This document shows positions 54,036 through 63,569 of a stretch of DNA of 64,000 nucleotides, in pieces. Below the pieces are notes generated by a model that worked only from the letters and a program-made list of their open reading frames with translations, was not told where the DNA came from and did no database searches. The stretch's first letter is position 1. Each line of letters opens with the position of its first letter. A program made the position numbers and the translations under genes. The stretch is from Senegalia massiliensis (GTDB taxonomy: Bacteria; Bacillota; Clostridia; Tissierellales; SIT17): assembly GCF_900626135.1 (NCBI RefSeq), contig NZ_LR130786.1, positions 124,001-188,000 of the forward strand, given 5' to 3'.

Positions 54036-55466
54036 TTATATTTTATTTATACTCTCTTTTACTGACCATTTGAATTTATATAAAAATCCAGCAAGAACTA
54101 CTGCTGCCGCAATGATTCCTACAGGATATGAAATTGTCTCTGGTAATTTAAACCCTTCTGGAGCTTGCAATATATAGGTGACACTTACTGCTGTCATAAA
54201 AGTACCTGGAATTGTAGCAATCCAATGATTCTTATCACTTACTATTAAATAAGCTGCTGTAGCCCATAAAACTATCATTGCAAGTGTTTGATTTGACCAT
54301 GCAAAATATCTCCAAATTATAGTAAAATCTATTCTTGTAAGTAAAAATCCTACAATAAATAAAGGAATAGCTACTAATAATCTAGATTTTGTTTTAGATT
54401 GTTTATAATCTACTGCATCAGCTATTACAAGTCTTGCACTTCTAAAAGCAGTATCTCCTGATGTAATAGGAGCTGCTATTACTCCAAGCATAGCAAGTAT
54501 ACCTCCTACTCTACCTAAAAGTGAAGTAGATATTGTATTTACAACACCTGCTGTTCCTCCTCCATTAACTAAAGCATCATTTAAACCAACTACACCACCA
54601 TCAAAGAATGTCATTGCAGCCGCTGCCCATATAAGAGCTATTATTCCTTCTGCTATCATAGAACCATAAAAAACTCTTCTTCCATATTTTTCATTTGGCA
54701 AACATCTAGCCATCATTGGTGATTGAGTTGCATGAAATCCACTTATTGCTCCACATGCTATTGTTACAAAAAGCATAGGCCATAATGATAATCCAGAAGG
54801 ATGAAAATTACTTAAAGTAACTTCTGGTATATTATACCCTTTTATCAATAACATAGATCCAATTCCTACAGCCATTATAAGAAGAGCGGCTCCAAATAAA
54901 GGATATACCTTAGCTATAATTTTGTCTACTGGTAATATAGTAGCTAAAAAGTAATATACTATAATAATTGCTAACCAAATATTTAAGCTACCTAGTCCAG
55001 CAAAATTTAAATTAGCCAATAATTGTGCAGGTCCTGTCATAAAAACAGTACCAACTAATATAAGTAACACAACTGAAAATACTCTCATAACTTTTCTAGC
55101 ATTTTCTCCAAGATAAATACCTACTATTTCTGAAACACTTTTACCTTCATGTCTTATAGATAGCATACCTGAAAAATAATCATGAACTCCTCCAGCAAAA
55201 ATACTACCTAAAACAATCCATATAAATGCTGCTGGACCAAATAAAGCTCCCATAATAGCCCCAAAAATAGGTCCTAAGCCTGCTATGTTTAAAAATTGAA
55301 TAAGAAATATCCTAGGCCAGCTTAAAGGCATAAAGTCTACTCCATCTTCCATAGTAATAGCAGGTGTTTTTCTATTCTCATCTACTCCGAAAACCTTTTC
55401 CACAAAGACCCCATAAGTAAAATATCCTAAAATTAAAATTACTATTGAACTTAAAAATGATACCAT
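54036..55466 (-). CDS. cstA: CstA-family transporter (pyruvate/peptide uptake)
   Basis: This 476-residue polytopic protein (12 or more spans) has the CstA hallmarks: the N-terminal TPAITMEDGVDFMPLSWPRIFLIQFLNIAG, GPAAFIWIVLGSIFAGGVHDYFSGMLSIRHEGKSVSEIVG and later GDTAFRSARLVIADA. It is the short form compared with the roughly 700-residue E. coli CstA. Relatives import pyruvate or peptides. It lies 120 bases downstream of a LytTR regulator gene in the same direction, the arrangement of pyruvate-sensing BtsS/BtsR with BtsT, so regulation by that system is likely. Confidence 0.88.
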   Translation of the reverse strand: MVSFLSSIVILILGYFTYGVFVEKVFGVDENRKTPAITMEDGVDFMPLSWPRIFLIQFLNIAGLGPIFGAIMGALFGPAAFIWIVLGSIFAGGVHDYFSGMLSIRHEGKSVSEIVGIYLGENARKVMRVFSVVLLILVGTVFMTGPAQLLANLNFAGLGSLNIWLAIIIVYYFLATILPVDKIIAKVYPLFGAALLIMAVGIGSMLLIKGYNIPEVTLSNFHPSGLSLWPMLFVTIACGAISGFHATQSPMMARCLPNEKYGRRVFYGSMIAEGIIALIWAAAAMTFFDGGVVGLNDALVNGGGTAGVVNTISTSLLGRVGGILAMLGVIAAPITSGDTAFRSARLVIADAVDYKQSKTKSRLLVAIPLFIVGFLLTRIDFTIIWRYFAWSNQTLAMIVLWATAAYLIVSDKNHWIATIPGTFMTAVSVTYILQAPEGFKLPETISYPVGIIAAAVVLAGFLYKFKWSVKESINKI

Positions 55467-55585
55467 ATAATCCCTCCTATAAAATTTATAGATTCATTAT
55501 ATAATTAATATACATATATTAAACTATTTTTAGCTTAAATGTATTAATTAATATATGAACTGCAATATAGGAAGTTAAAGTGATT

Positions 55586-56362
55586 TTAAATGATATTCAT
55601 TATCGTCTTAAATTGTTTTACTTGACCTCTACTAACTGGTATGTGTTCATTATAACCTTTTAACTTAACATTATAAGTATTATTGAACCATGGTTCTATT
55701 TTTTCGATATAATCAATATTTATAATAAAAGATCTATGAGATCTAAAAAAATTATTCTTGTTTATATTTCTTTCTAAATGTGAAAGTGAATCATGATATA
55801 TAAATTTGCCTTTTGTTGTTATAATAACTGTATTTTTGTCCTCAACGGTAGAAAATATAATATCTTTAGTTGATATAGGATAAAAAGCTCCATCTTTATA
55901 TAATGTTAATTTAATACTATCTGATTGCTTTTTACTTTGTAACTGGTTTACAATTGTATTAATATTTTGTTGCATTTTTTCATCATTTAATTTTAAATTT
56001 TCCCTTATTTTTTTTAGTGTTTTTTCTAGTCTATTTTCTCCAATAGGTTTTAATAAATAATCTATTGCATTTAATTCAAATGCTTTTATTGCATATTCAT
56101 CATATGCAGTAATAAAAACTATTAAAGGAATTTTAGTATTCTTCGTATTTATAATTTTATCTGCTAATTCTATGCCAGAAATTTTAGGCATATTAATATC
56201 TAAAAATATAATATCCGGTTCAAACTTTTGTATTAAATCAAATGCTATAATTCCATTATTCGCTTCATATATGATGTCTATATCATCATACTTTTCTAAT
56301 AAATATTTTATTTCTTCCCTTGCTGGAAGTTCATCATCTACAACTAAAACCTTTAATTTCAT
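55586..56362 (-). CDS. LytTR-type response regulator
   Basis: This 258-residue regulator has a receiver domain (phosphoacceptor Asp55 in IIFLDINMPKISG; Asp9/Asp10; Lys in LLKPIGENRLEK). After a linker comes a LytTR DNA-binding domain (about 155-255; RSHRSFIINIDYIEKIEPWFNNTYNVKLKG, then IPVSRGQVKQFK). Its start overlaps the kinase stop (ATGA), so the two are translationally coupled. It probably controls the cstA gene downstream. Confidence 0.93.
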   Translation of the reverse strand: MKLKVLVVDDELPAREEIKYLLEKYDDIDIIYEANNGIIAFDLIQKFEPDIIFLDINMPKISGIELADKIINTKNTKIPLIVFITAYDEYAIKAFELNAIDYLLKPIGENRLEKTLKKIRENLKLNDEKMQQNINTIVNQLQSKKQSDSIKLTLYKDGAFYPISTKDIIFSTVEDKNTVIITTKGKFIYHDSLSHLERNINKNNFFRSHRSFIINIDYIEKIEPWFNNTYNVKLKGYNEHIPVSRGQVKQFKTIMNII

Positions 56363-58053
56363 ATTATCACTTCCCCTTTTGGTAATAATATACTTACTTC
56401 AGTACCCATATCCTTATTACTTTTAATATTTAAACCATACTCACTTCCGTATATTAGTTGTATTCTTTTATGTACATTTAATAAACCTATAGATTTGTTA
56501 TTTATATTTCCTGACAATATATCTTTAATCTTTTTATCTTCTATACCTTCTCCATTATCTTCAACAGTAATATGAGTCATGTCATCTTTACTAAATGCAC
56601 TTATGATAATTTCTCCTCCTTCTAACTTGTTCATTATCCCATGCTTTATAGAATTTTCAACTATAGGTTGTATTAAAAGTGGTGGAAGTTTAACTTCTAA
56701 GTTTTTTTCTATATTAAACTTAATATCTAATTTATCTCCAAATCTTGCTTGTTCTATCTCTAAATAGGATTTTACATGTTCTAACTCTGTAGATAAAGTT
56801 ACCAGCTCTTCAGTTTTATATAAGTTTTTTCTGAAATAAAATCCTAAATGTAATAATAATTCTCTTGCTCTATCAGGTTTTGTTCGTATTAAAGAAACTA
56901 TTGTGTTTATAGCATTAAATAAAAAATGTGGATTTATTTGTGCCTGAAGTGCAGTTAGTTCAGATTTAGTGGCTAGTTCTTTATGCTCTTCAATTCGTCT
57001 CAATTCAATTTGAGTAGAAAATAAAGAGCCTAGTCCAAGTGCAAGTTTTACATCAACTGGTGAAATAGAACTCTCTCTTGTTTTATATAATTTTAAAGTA
57101 CCAACTATTTTTTCCCCTTCTTTTAATGGTACAATTATAGCTGATTTTAATTTACATCTATCTTTTTTGCATAGGATTTCTATTGAATTATTAGCTATTT
57201 TATATTTGCCTGAATATATAACTTGCTTTGTTAAATCTGTCTTTATTTTATTCTCTGCAAAATGATGATCTTCACCTTCTCCTTTATGAGCAAGTATAAT
57301 ATCTCTATTAGTTAGTGCAACTGCTTTAAATGAAGTCATCTCATATATTATATCTGCTACCTTTTTAGAAGTTTCAATATTAAAACCCTGTCTAAAATGT
57401 GGCAAAGTTTCATTTGCAATTTTAAGTGCTCTTTCTGCTTGAAATGCACCCTCTCTTTCCTTATCTTTTAATACACTATTAACTATAGCAATAGTAATAG
57501 ATATCCCTATTGCATTGGCTATTATCATGGGGATTCCTATTATACTGACAAGATTTATTGCTTCACTTAAGGGAGTAGCTACAGTTATTATTATAATCAT
57601 TTGAATTATTTCTGCAATAGCACCAAAGAATAGAGAAAATAACCATTTATTATTAGAGCTAAAAAATTTTTTACTAAGCATTCCTGCCATTATGCCTTCT
57701 ACTGTAGTTGATATTGCACATGCAAGAGCAGTAAATCCTCCTATATCTATACTCCATCTATGTACTCCAGCAATAAGTCCTGACATCATTCCTACAAATG
57801 GACCTCCAAAAAGTCCTCCTACAAAAACTCCAATTATTCTAGAGTTAGCTAATGCACCATCTACAGGCATGCCAGAATATGTTCCTACTATGCCTAATAT
57901 ACCAAAAAAGATAGAAAAAATTATCTTGTCTATATAGTTTGACTTTCTCTTAGAAATAAGTTGCCTTACTACTGAAACTTTAGATAATATAAATGAAAGT
58001 ATCGCTATTATACTTATGCTATTAATCAAACTTCCTAAAATATAAAAAATCAT
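56359..58053 (-). CDS. LytS/BtsS-type sensor histidine kinase
   Basis: This 564-residue kinase has an N-terminal 5TMR-LYT membrane domain (about 1-195, with GTYSGMPVDGALANSRIIGVFVGGLFGG), a GAF domain (about 225-345) and a LytS-type kinase core. The phosphoacceptor His376 lies in QAQINPHFLFNAINTI, and a HATPase domain with PLLIQPIVENSIKHG and DNGEGI follows. Such kinases sense small extracellular signals, pyruvate in the Bts system. It is the first gene of the kinase-regulator-cstA set. Confidence 0.93.
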   Translation of the reverse strand: MIFYILGSLINSISIIAILSFILSKVSVVRQLISKRKSNYIDKIIFSIFFGILGIVGTYSGMPVDGALANSRIIGVFVGGLFGGPFVGMMSGLIAGVHRWSIDIGGFTALACAISTTVEGIMAGMLSKKFFSSNNKWLFSLFFGAIAEIIQMIIIITVATPLSEAINLVSIIGIPMIIANAIGISITIAIVNSVLKDKEREGAFQAERALKIANETLPHFRQGFNIETSKKVADIIYEMTSFKAVALTNRDIILAHKGEGEDHHFAENKIKTDLTKQVIYSGKYKIANNSIEILCKKDRCKLKSAIIVPLKEGEKIVGTLKLYKTRESSISPVDVKLALGLGSLFSTQIELRRIEEHKELATKSELTALQAQINPHFLFNAINTIVSLIRTKPDRARELLLHLGFYFRKNLYKTEELVTLSTELEHVKSYLEIEQARFGDKLDIKFNIEKNLEVKLPPLLIQPIVENSIKHGIMNKLEGGEIIISAFSKDDMTHITVEDNGEGIEDKKIKDILSGNINNKSIGLLNVHKRIQLIYGSEYGLNIKSNKDMGTEVSILLPKGEVII

Positions 58054-58155
58054 TTTTATCCTCTTTTCAATTTGAAAATTTTATCCTAATTTATCCTATC
58101 ATTTTTTTTAGATTTTGGGAAATAATAAATTATATATTGGAAAGGAGGAATATTT

Positions 58156-58332
58156 ATGAATATAAAAGAAGGTTCTATTCCAACTGCACTTGGAGCTGTT
58201 GTTACCACAGCTGGATTAATTTCAAGACAAAAAGCTAAAAAAAGTTTAGCATGGGGAGTAGTGGGTTTTGGTCTTGCACATATAGTTTTAGGTGGTATAG
58301 ATTATTTTCAACATAGAAATGACAATCTATAA
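58156..58332 (+). CDS. 58-residue glycine-rich membrane-associated protein
   Basis: AAAGGAGGA lies 6 bases before the ATG at 58156. The product reads MNIKEGSIPTALGAVVTTAG, LISRQKAKKSLAWGVV, GFGLAHIVLGGIDYFQHR and a short end, with two weakly hydrophobic glycine-rich segments. Short proteins of this pattern occur in Clostridia, some under misleading database names; I assign no function. The gene is flanked by minus-strand genes and closes with a perfect terminator, supporting an independent transcript. Confidence 0.75.
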   Translation: MNIKEGSIPTALGAVVTTAGLISRQKAKKSLAWGVVGFGLAHIVLGGIDYFQHRNDNL

Positions 58333-58372
58333 AAAATAAGTGAAATGGCCTAGGCCATTTCACTTATTTTTT
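58331..58372. terminator. Perfect 42-base bidirectional terminator
   Basis: Twenty-base perfect arms (core AAGTGAAATGGCC) surround TA; A and T runs at the two ends make it efficient in both directions. It serves the 58-residue protein gene and the parvulin gene and overlaps both gene ends. Confidence 0.9.
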
Positions 58373-59107
58373 ATCTACACTATATTTGTTTTTAAGTTCA
58401 TTTGTTTTATCAATATAAATTTTATTTTGCTTCATTCCAATAAGTTGTTGTTTGATTTGATCTCTTACTTCATCTAATAATAATTGCTTCTCTTCTTTTT
58501 TATCTTCTAATTTTATTATATGATAACCAAATTGAGTTTTTACAGGCTCACTTATTTCTCCTACTTCCATATCAAATGCTTTTTCTTCGAATTCTGGTAC
58601 CATTCTTCCTTTAGTAAAATATCCTAAATCTCCACCTTTTTCTTTTGATGGGCAAGTAGAGTATTTTTTAGCTGCTTCTTCAAAACTTAATCCTTCCTTA
58701 ATTTCTGATAATGCTTTTTCAGCTTCTTCTTTACTCTCAACTAAAATATGTTTAGCTTTAGCTTGTTGTCCTTCTTTAAATGATTCTTTATTTTCATTAT
58801 AATACTCAGTTACTTCTTCTTCAGATGCATCTGCACCACTCAATAAGCTTCTCATAGCATATTGCTTTAATAAACTTGATTTTGCTCTTTCCATTTCAAG
58901 TTTAAATTCAGCTTCTTCGTCCATATTTTTATCTTTTGCATCAAGGTAAAATAATTCTTGGTTAATTAATTCTTCCAATAATCTTTTTTTACCTTCTTCT
59001 GAATTAAATTGCATAGCTTGTTGTGGGCCTAGACTTTGAAGTAATTGCTGAATATCTTGTTCAGTTATCTCTCTTCCTTCTACTGTTGCTAATACTTTAT
59101 TGTCCAT
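58364..59107 (-). CDS. Parvulin-type peptidyl-prolyl isomerase without signal peptide
   Basis: This 247-residue protein has a SurA/PrsA-like helical N-terminus (VEGREITEQDIQQLLQSLGP) and a PpiC domain (about 115-205: KAKHILVESKEEAEKAL, KYSTCPSKEKGGDLGYFTKGRMVPEFEEKAF, QFGYHIIKLE). Unlike PrsA it has no signal peptide or lipobox and should be cytoplasmic. It would help fold or hold cytosolic proteins by cis-trans prolyl isomerisation. AAGGAGAG precedes the ATG. Confidence 0.92.
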   Translation of the reverse strand: MDNKVLATVEGREITEQDIQQLLQSLGPQQAMQFNSEEGKKRLLEELINQELFYLDAKDKNMDEEAEFKLEMERAKSSLLKQYAMRSLLSGADASEEEVTEYYNENKESFKEGQQAKAKHILVESKEEAEKALSEIKEGLSFEEAAKKYSTCPSKEKGGDLGYFTKGRMVPEFEEKAFDMEVGEISEPVKTQFGYHIIKLEDKKEEKQLLLDEVRDQIKQQLIGMKQNKIYIDKTNELKNKYSVDKK

Positions 59108-59182
59108 CTAATACTCTCCTTTATAATAGTTTCATTATTATAATAACAGATATAATTATATCTGTCTAATTTAACAAAAAAA

Positions 59183-59201
59183 AAGAAGCTAAATGCTTCT
59201 T
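59183..59201 (-). terminator. Terminator of DUF378 gene
   Basis: AAGAAGC and GCTTCTT pair around five bases; the transcript continues into nine U. It overlaps the stop codon. Confidence 0.8.
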
Positions 59202-59385
59202 AAAGTATAAGATATAAAATTGTATATAATCCTGCAATTCCTATTAAAGTATATATTATTCTTGATATAATACTATCCTTTTTAAACAAAGCTTCAACTA
59301 TATTAAGTTTAAGTATTCCAACAAGACCCCAATTTAATGCACCTATTAAAATTAATAAAACGGATAAAAGATTTATTATTTTCAT
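59200..59385 (-). CDS. DUF378 membrane protein
   Basis: This 61-residue protein has two membrane spans and the family landmark LLSVLLILIGALNWGLVGI followed by IIYTLIGIAGLYTI. DUF378 (YuzA-like) proteins are small conserved membrane proteins of unknown function. GAGGAGTC precedes the ATG. It has its own terminator and stands between the parvulin and a HAD phosphatase gene. Confidence 0.88.
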   Translation of the reverse strand: MKIINLLSVLLILIGALNWGLVGILKLNIVEALFKKDSIISRIIYTLIGIAGLYTILYLIL

Positions 59386-59442
59386 ATTGACTCCTCCTCA
59401 ATTCAACTATTATTAATTTATATTTGAATAAGAAGAGAAATA

Positions 59443-60279
59443 TTACTTTATATTAAATACTTTTTTTAATTCTATAGCTACACCAGAATTGTTGTTATCT
59501 TCACTAGAAATTATATCAGAAACTCTTTTTACTTGTTTATTAGCATTTTTCATAGCTATTCCAAAACCAGAATTTTTAATCATTTCCATATCATTATTAT
59601 CATCACCTATTGTTACTATCTCTTCTCTAGAAATTCCTTTATCTTTAGCATATTCTAATATACTATTCCATTTTGACCCTAAAGGATTCATTATTTCGAG
59701 CATTGGACCTACCTTTTTTAAATTAGTCATTATATGATATGAAAATCTTTTTTCACTTTGAGAAATTGTATTAATAAATTTATTTAATTTTTCATAATCA
59801 CCAAAATAACATAATACCATAATATTATTTTCTTTATATTCTAAAAAGTTATTTACCTTTTTACATCTATCTTCTTTATTGTCTAGATAATTATTATATC
59901 CTGTATAATCTTGATTTTTTTCTATTAAAAAGTCATAACCTTTTTCATATCCATTTATGTGAACTATGGGGTATAAATTATTTTTCTTTCCTTGTTCCAA
60001 TATATAAATAAAATCTTTTTTATTTATATATTTTTCTAAAATGATTTTATCATCCTTTATATTTCTTATTACATTGCCATTATTTGATATAATAACTATA
60101 TTTTTATTTAAATCTTTCATGAAATTCTTTGCAGCCCAATATCTTCTACCTGTAGCTATTACTATTTCAACACCTTTATCTATTAATTTTTTTAGTATAT
60201 CTCTGTTTTCAACAGTCAGTATTTTATTGTCATCTAAAAGTGTACCATCTAAATCAATAGCTACTAATTTATAATTCAA
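59443..60279 (-). CDS. Cof-type HAD phosphatase
   Basis: This 278-residue phosphatase has motif I AIDLDGTLLDD (Asp8, Asp10), VIATGRRYWAAKNFM, and motif IV IGDDNNDMEMIKNSGFGIAMKNA. A cap domain lies in between. It is a paralog of 36186-37007 with the same MNYKLxAID start. The substrate is unknown. AGAGGTG precedes the ATG. The M18 aminopeptidase gene lies 46 bases upstream, with a hairpin between. Confidence 0.9.
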   Translation of the reverse strand: MNYKLVAIDLDGTLLDDNKILTVENRDILKKLIDKGVEIVIATGRRYWAAKNFMKDLNKNIVIISNNGNVIRNIKDDKIILEKYINKKDFIYILEQGKKNNLYPIVHINGYEKGYDFLIEKNQDYTGYNNYLDNKEDRCKKVNNFLEYKENNIMVLCYFGDYEKLNKFINTISQSEKRFSYHIMTNLKKVGPMLEIMNPLGSKWNSILEYAKDKGISREEIVTIGDDNNDMEMIKNSGFGIAMKNANKQVKRVSDIISSEDNNNSGVAIELKKVFNIK

Positions 60280-60304
60280 TTATATCACCTCTTATTATAG
60301 TAAA

Positions 60305-60330
60305 TATAGGATAGCTTAAGCTATCCTATA
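60305..60330 (-). terminator. Terminator of M18 aminopeptidase gene
   Basis: TATAGGATAGCTT and its perfect complement overlap the aminopeptidase stop; a short U tract follows on the minus strand. Confidence 0.7.
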
Positions 60331-61627
60331 TTTTATAAAATTCATCAAATGATTTTTTTGTATAATAATGATCATCTACAGTTGTAAGTTCTCTTATGGA
60401 ATGCATAGAAAGCATTGGTCCTCCTATATCAATTGATCTAATATCTAGTTGTGTTGAAGATATTGGGCCAATAGTAGATCCTCCTCTAACATCTGATCTA
60501 TTTACAAATTTTTGATATGGAATACCTGCATTCTTACATATCATTTCATAAACTGCTGAAGTATCACTATCAGTAGTATATGATTGATTTGCATTTATTT
60601 TTATAACTGGACCAGCTTTTAATACAGGTTTATTTGTTGGATCATGTTTTTCAGTATAATTTGGATGTACAGCATGAGCCATATCTGCTGAAATTATAAA
60701 TGAATTATTTAAACCCATCATAAACTCTTCTCTATTTTTATTCTGTGCAATTGAAATTCTTTCTAATATATTTTTGAGCATAGGCGAAGCTGCTCCTTGT
60801 TTTGTTCTACTACCTATTTCTTCATTATCAAAACATGCTAATACATTTGTAGCATATGTAGATTTTGAATTAATAATAGCATTTAATCCTGCATGAACCA
60901 TCGCTAAATCATCTAATTTACCTGTAGATATAAACTCTTCATTTAATCCTATAATATTACCTTTATTATATTCATATAAAAATAAATCAAAATCTATTAT
61001 ATCTTCCATATTTACATTTAAATTATTTGCAATTTGTTTCAATAAATAATTTTCCTTTTCAAATTTTTCATTTATTAAAGATACTAATGGTAAAGTATGT
61101 TTTTGTTTATTTAATTCAATACCTTCATTTACTTTATTATTCATATGAATTGCAATGTTAGGAATTATTAAAATAGGTTTATTTATGTTTATTAGTTTAA
61201 TATCAGGTTTTAACATATTATCGCTTTTTAAGCTAACTCTACCAGCTATACTTAAAGGTCTATCTAACCAAGTGTTTAATATAGGACCACCATATACCTC
61301 TGTATTTAGTTTTAAATATGTTCCAGCTTCTACTATTTCAGGATTTGGTTTAACTCTAAATGTAGGAGTGTCAGTATGAGCACCTATTATCTTAAATCCA
61401 TTTTGTTCTATTTCCCCTTTCCCTAGTACAAATGCTATTAAGGCTGAATCATTTTTAGTAGTAAAGTATTTTCCTTCTTTTTCAATATTCCATTTTGATG
61501 TTGATTTTAGTTCTTTAAATCCATTTTCTATAAGTATATTTTTTATATTTTCAACAGCATGGAATTGAGTTGGACTTTCATATATAAATTCAATCAAGTC
61601 TTTTGCTAAATCTAATTGTTCAGACAT
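60326..61627 (-). CDS. apeB: M18 family aminopeptidase
   Basis: This 433-residue zinc metallopeptidase removes N-terminal residues from peptides. Metal ligands are visible in IIGAHTDTPTFRVKPNP, GKLDDLAMVHAGLNA, CFDNEEIGSRTKQGAASP and ADMAHAVHPNY; SDVRGGSTIGPISSTQLDIRSIDIGGPMLSMHSIRE is the conserved C-terminal block. In a peptide/amino-acid fermenter it helps release free amino acids. A DUF1292 gene lies 20 bases upstream. Confidence 0.93.
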   Translation of the reverse strand: MSEQLDLAKDLIEFIYESPTQFHAVENIKNILIENGFKELKSTSKWNIEKEGKYFTTKNDSALIAFVLGKGEIEQNGFKIIGAHTDTPTFRVKPNPEIVEAGTYLKLNTEVYGGPILNTWLDRPLSIAGRVSLKSDNMLKPDIKLININKPILIIPNIAIHMNNKVNEGIELNKQKHTLPLVSLINEKFEKENYLLKQIANNLNVNMEDIIDFDLFLYEYNKGNIIGLNEEFISTGKLDDLAMVHAGLNAIINSKSTYATNVLACFDNEEIGSRTKQGAASPMLKNILERISIAQNKNREEFMMGLNNSFIISADMAHAVHPNYTEKHDPTNKPVLKAGPVIKINANQSYTTDSDTSAVYEMICKNAGIPYQKFVNRSDVRGGSTIGPISSTQLDIRSIDIGGPMLSMHSIRELTTVDDHYYTKKSFDEFYKI

Positions 61628-61647
61628 TTTTAATCCCCCTTTATTTC

Positions 61648-62022
61648 TTATTCACCTTCTGAAAATAATTCATAATACGCTTCTGATACTATTTCAAATT
61701 CTTCATCATCTTCTATAGTATTAAGTTGTACTTCTCCACCAGTTTCTACATAACTATATAATAATACTCTTTCATCATCTTCAGGAAGTAATGCAATATA
61801 CTCTTTATCTTCCACTTCAAATATTCCTAATACATAAGTTTTTAATGTCGTATCGTCATCTAATGTCAATTCTAACATTTCTAATTCTTCATGATTATGA
61901 TCGTCATGATCATGACATCCACATTCATGGTTATGTTCGTGATCATGGTTACTATTACATCCACATCCATGGTTATGTTCATGGCTTCCTTTTTTACAAC
62001 ACTCTTTTTCTTCTTTACTCAT
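61648..62022 (-). CDS. DUF1292 protein with His/Cys-rich N-terminus
   Basis: This 124-residue protein has a C-terminal DUF1292 domain (about 50-124: LELTLDDDTTLKTYVLGIFEVEDKEYIALLP, then EFEIVSEAYYELF). It is preceded by a roughly 45-residue segment packed with histidine and cysteine (CCKKGSHEHNHGCGC, then HNHECGCHDHDDHNHEE). The repeated HxHxCGC units are a likely metal-binding extension not needed for the DUF1292 fold. I use the ATG at 62022 after AAAGGAG; the frame stays open 18 codons upstream with no site. The role is unknown; nickel, zinc or cobalt storage is a guess. Confidence 0.85.
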   Translation of the reverse strand: MSKEEKECCKKGSHEHNHGCGCNSNHDHEHNHECGCHDHDDHNHEELEMLELTLDDDTTLKTYVLGIFEVEDKEYIALLPEDDERVLLYSYVETGGEVQLNTIEDDEEFEIVSEAYYELFSEGE

Positions 62023-62036
62023 TATAAAAACTCCTT

Positions 62037-63494
62037 TTATTTTATTTTTGATAATACTAACTTTAAAAATTCCCACATATTTTTAGTTGAACTAATACTT
62101 AACGCTTCATCAGGAGTATGAACATCATACATGTTAGGACCAAAAGATATCATATCTATATCTCCTAATTTTTCTTTAAATATACCACATTCTAACCCAG
62201 CATGAATTGCTTCTATTTTTGGATTTTCTTTGAATTTTTCTTTATATGCCTTTATGAAAACTTCTCTTATATATGAGTCTTTTTCATACTGCCATTCTGG
62301 ATATTCTGCTTCTTGAATCAGGTTTCCTCCAATAAATTCTGATAATACTTTCTTTCTATCTAATATTTCTTGTTTTAATGTTCCTATTGAACTTCTAATA
62401 GCTGATTCAAATACAATTTTTCTATCAAATGTTGTAACTACACCTAAGTTAGTAGAGCTTTCTACTAACCCTTCTATATCCATACTCATAGTTTGAATTC
62501 CATTTGGTATAAGTCTATATAATAATAATAATTTGTCTAAAGTTTTTCTAGAGAAAACTCTATTAGCGTCACCTTTTATCCTATCAATATTAATATTAAT
62601 GCCTGGGTCCTTTGTTTTTAATTCATTTGCAAGAATTTTATTCCAGCTTTTTATTTTTAATTCTAAACCTTTAAACTCTTCATTAGATAATACAAGTTTA
62701 GCATCGGCCTCTCTAGGTATTGCGTTCATTTTAGCTCCACCATTTACCTCATATAATCTTAAATCTATTTCCTTATTTAAATCATATAATATTCTACCTA
62801 AAATTATATTTGCATTTCCTCTATTTTTATCTATTTCCATTCCTGAATGTCCACCTTTTAATCCTCTAACAGATAAAAGATAAGATTCCGTATCTCTACT
62901 ACATGTTTCCCATGCTATTGGCAATTCAATTTTAGTTCTAAGTCCTCCTGCACAGCTAACTAAAAATATCCCTTCTTCTTCAGAATCAATATTTATAAGT
63001 ATTTTACCACTAAGATTTTCTTTTTTAACTTTACTAGCCCCAACTAAACCTGTCTCTTCTTCAGTTGTTATAATTACTTCTAACTCTGGATGATCTATAT
63101 CACTTGAAGCTAATAAAGCAAGTGTATATGCAACTGCTATGCCATTATCTGCTCCTAAGGTAGTACCATTTGCTTTTATTAAATCTCCTTCGATTTTTAA
63201 ATCTAAAGGATCTTTACTAAAATCATGTTCAGTATCCTTATTCTTTTCACAAACCATATCCATATGTCCTTGAAGTATTACAGTTGGAGAATTTTCATAT
63301 CCTTTAGTTGCCTTCTTTTTAATTATAACATTTAGAGCCTCATCTTGAATCACTTCTAAATTATTACTTCTTGCAAATGAAACAAGATAATTACTTATAT
63401 TTTGTTCTTCACCAGAACAATGAGGAATCTTAGTAATTTCTTCAAAATAATAAAAGACATCATTTGGTTTTAAATCTCTTAGTACTCCACTCAT
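62037..63494 (-). CDS. pepD: Aminoacyl-histidine dipeptidase (M20C, PepD-like)
   Basis: This 485-residue zinc dipeptidase cleaves Xaa-His and other dipeptides. Family segments are KIPHCSGEEQNISNYL, LQGHMDMVCEKN with metal-binding His and Asp, GADNGIAVAYTLAL, TTEEETGLVGA with the catalytic Glu pair, and HAGLECGIFKEKLGDIDMISFGPNMYDVHTPDEALSISS. I start at the ATG at 63494 after AAAGGATG; the open frame begins 15 codons earlier without a site. With the M18 enzyme it supports peptide use. Confidence 0.93.
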   Translation of the reverse strand: MSGVLRDLKPNDVFYYFEEITKIPHCSGEEQNISNYLVSFARSNNLEVIQDEALNVIIKKKATKGYENSPTVILQGHMDMVCEKNKDTEHDFSKDPLDLKIEGDLIKANGTTLGADNGIAVAYTLALLASSDIDHPELEVIITTEEETGLVGASKVKKENLSGKILINIDSEEEGIFLVSCAGGLRTKIELPIAWETCSRDTESYLLSVRGLKGGHSGMEIDKNRGNANIILGRILYDLNKEIDLRLYEVNGGAKMNAIPREADAKLVLSNEEFKGLELKIKSWNKILANELKTKDPGININIDRIKGDANRVFSRKTLDKLLLLYRLIPNGIQTMSMDIEGLVESSTNLGVVTTFDRKIVFESAIRSSIGTLKQEILDRKKVLSEFIGGNLIQEAEYPEWQYEKDSYIREVFIKAYKEKFKENPKIEAIHAGLECGIFKEKLGDIDMISFGPNMYDVHTPDEALSISSTKNMWEFLKLVLSKIK

Positions 63495-63569
63495 ATAAAC
63501 ATCCTTTCTTTTATACTTGACATATATATTATATACCATGATTTAAAGATACAAAACTATAAAGATTTA

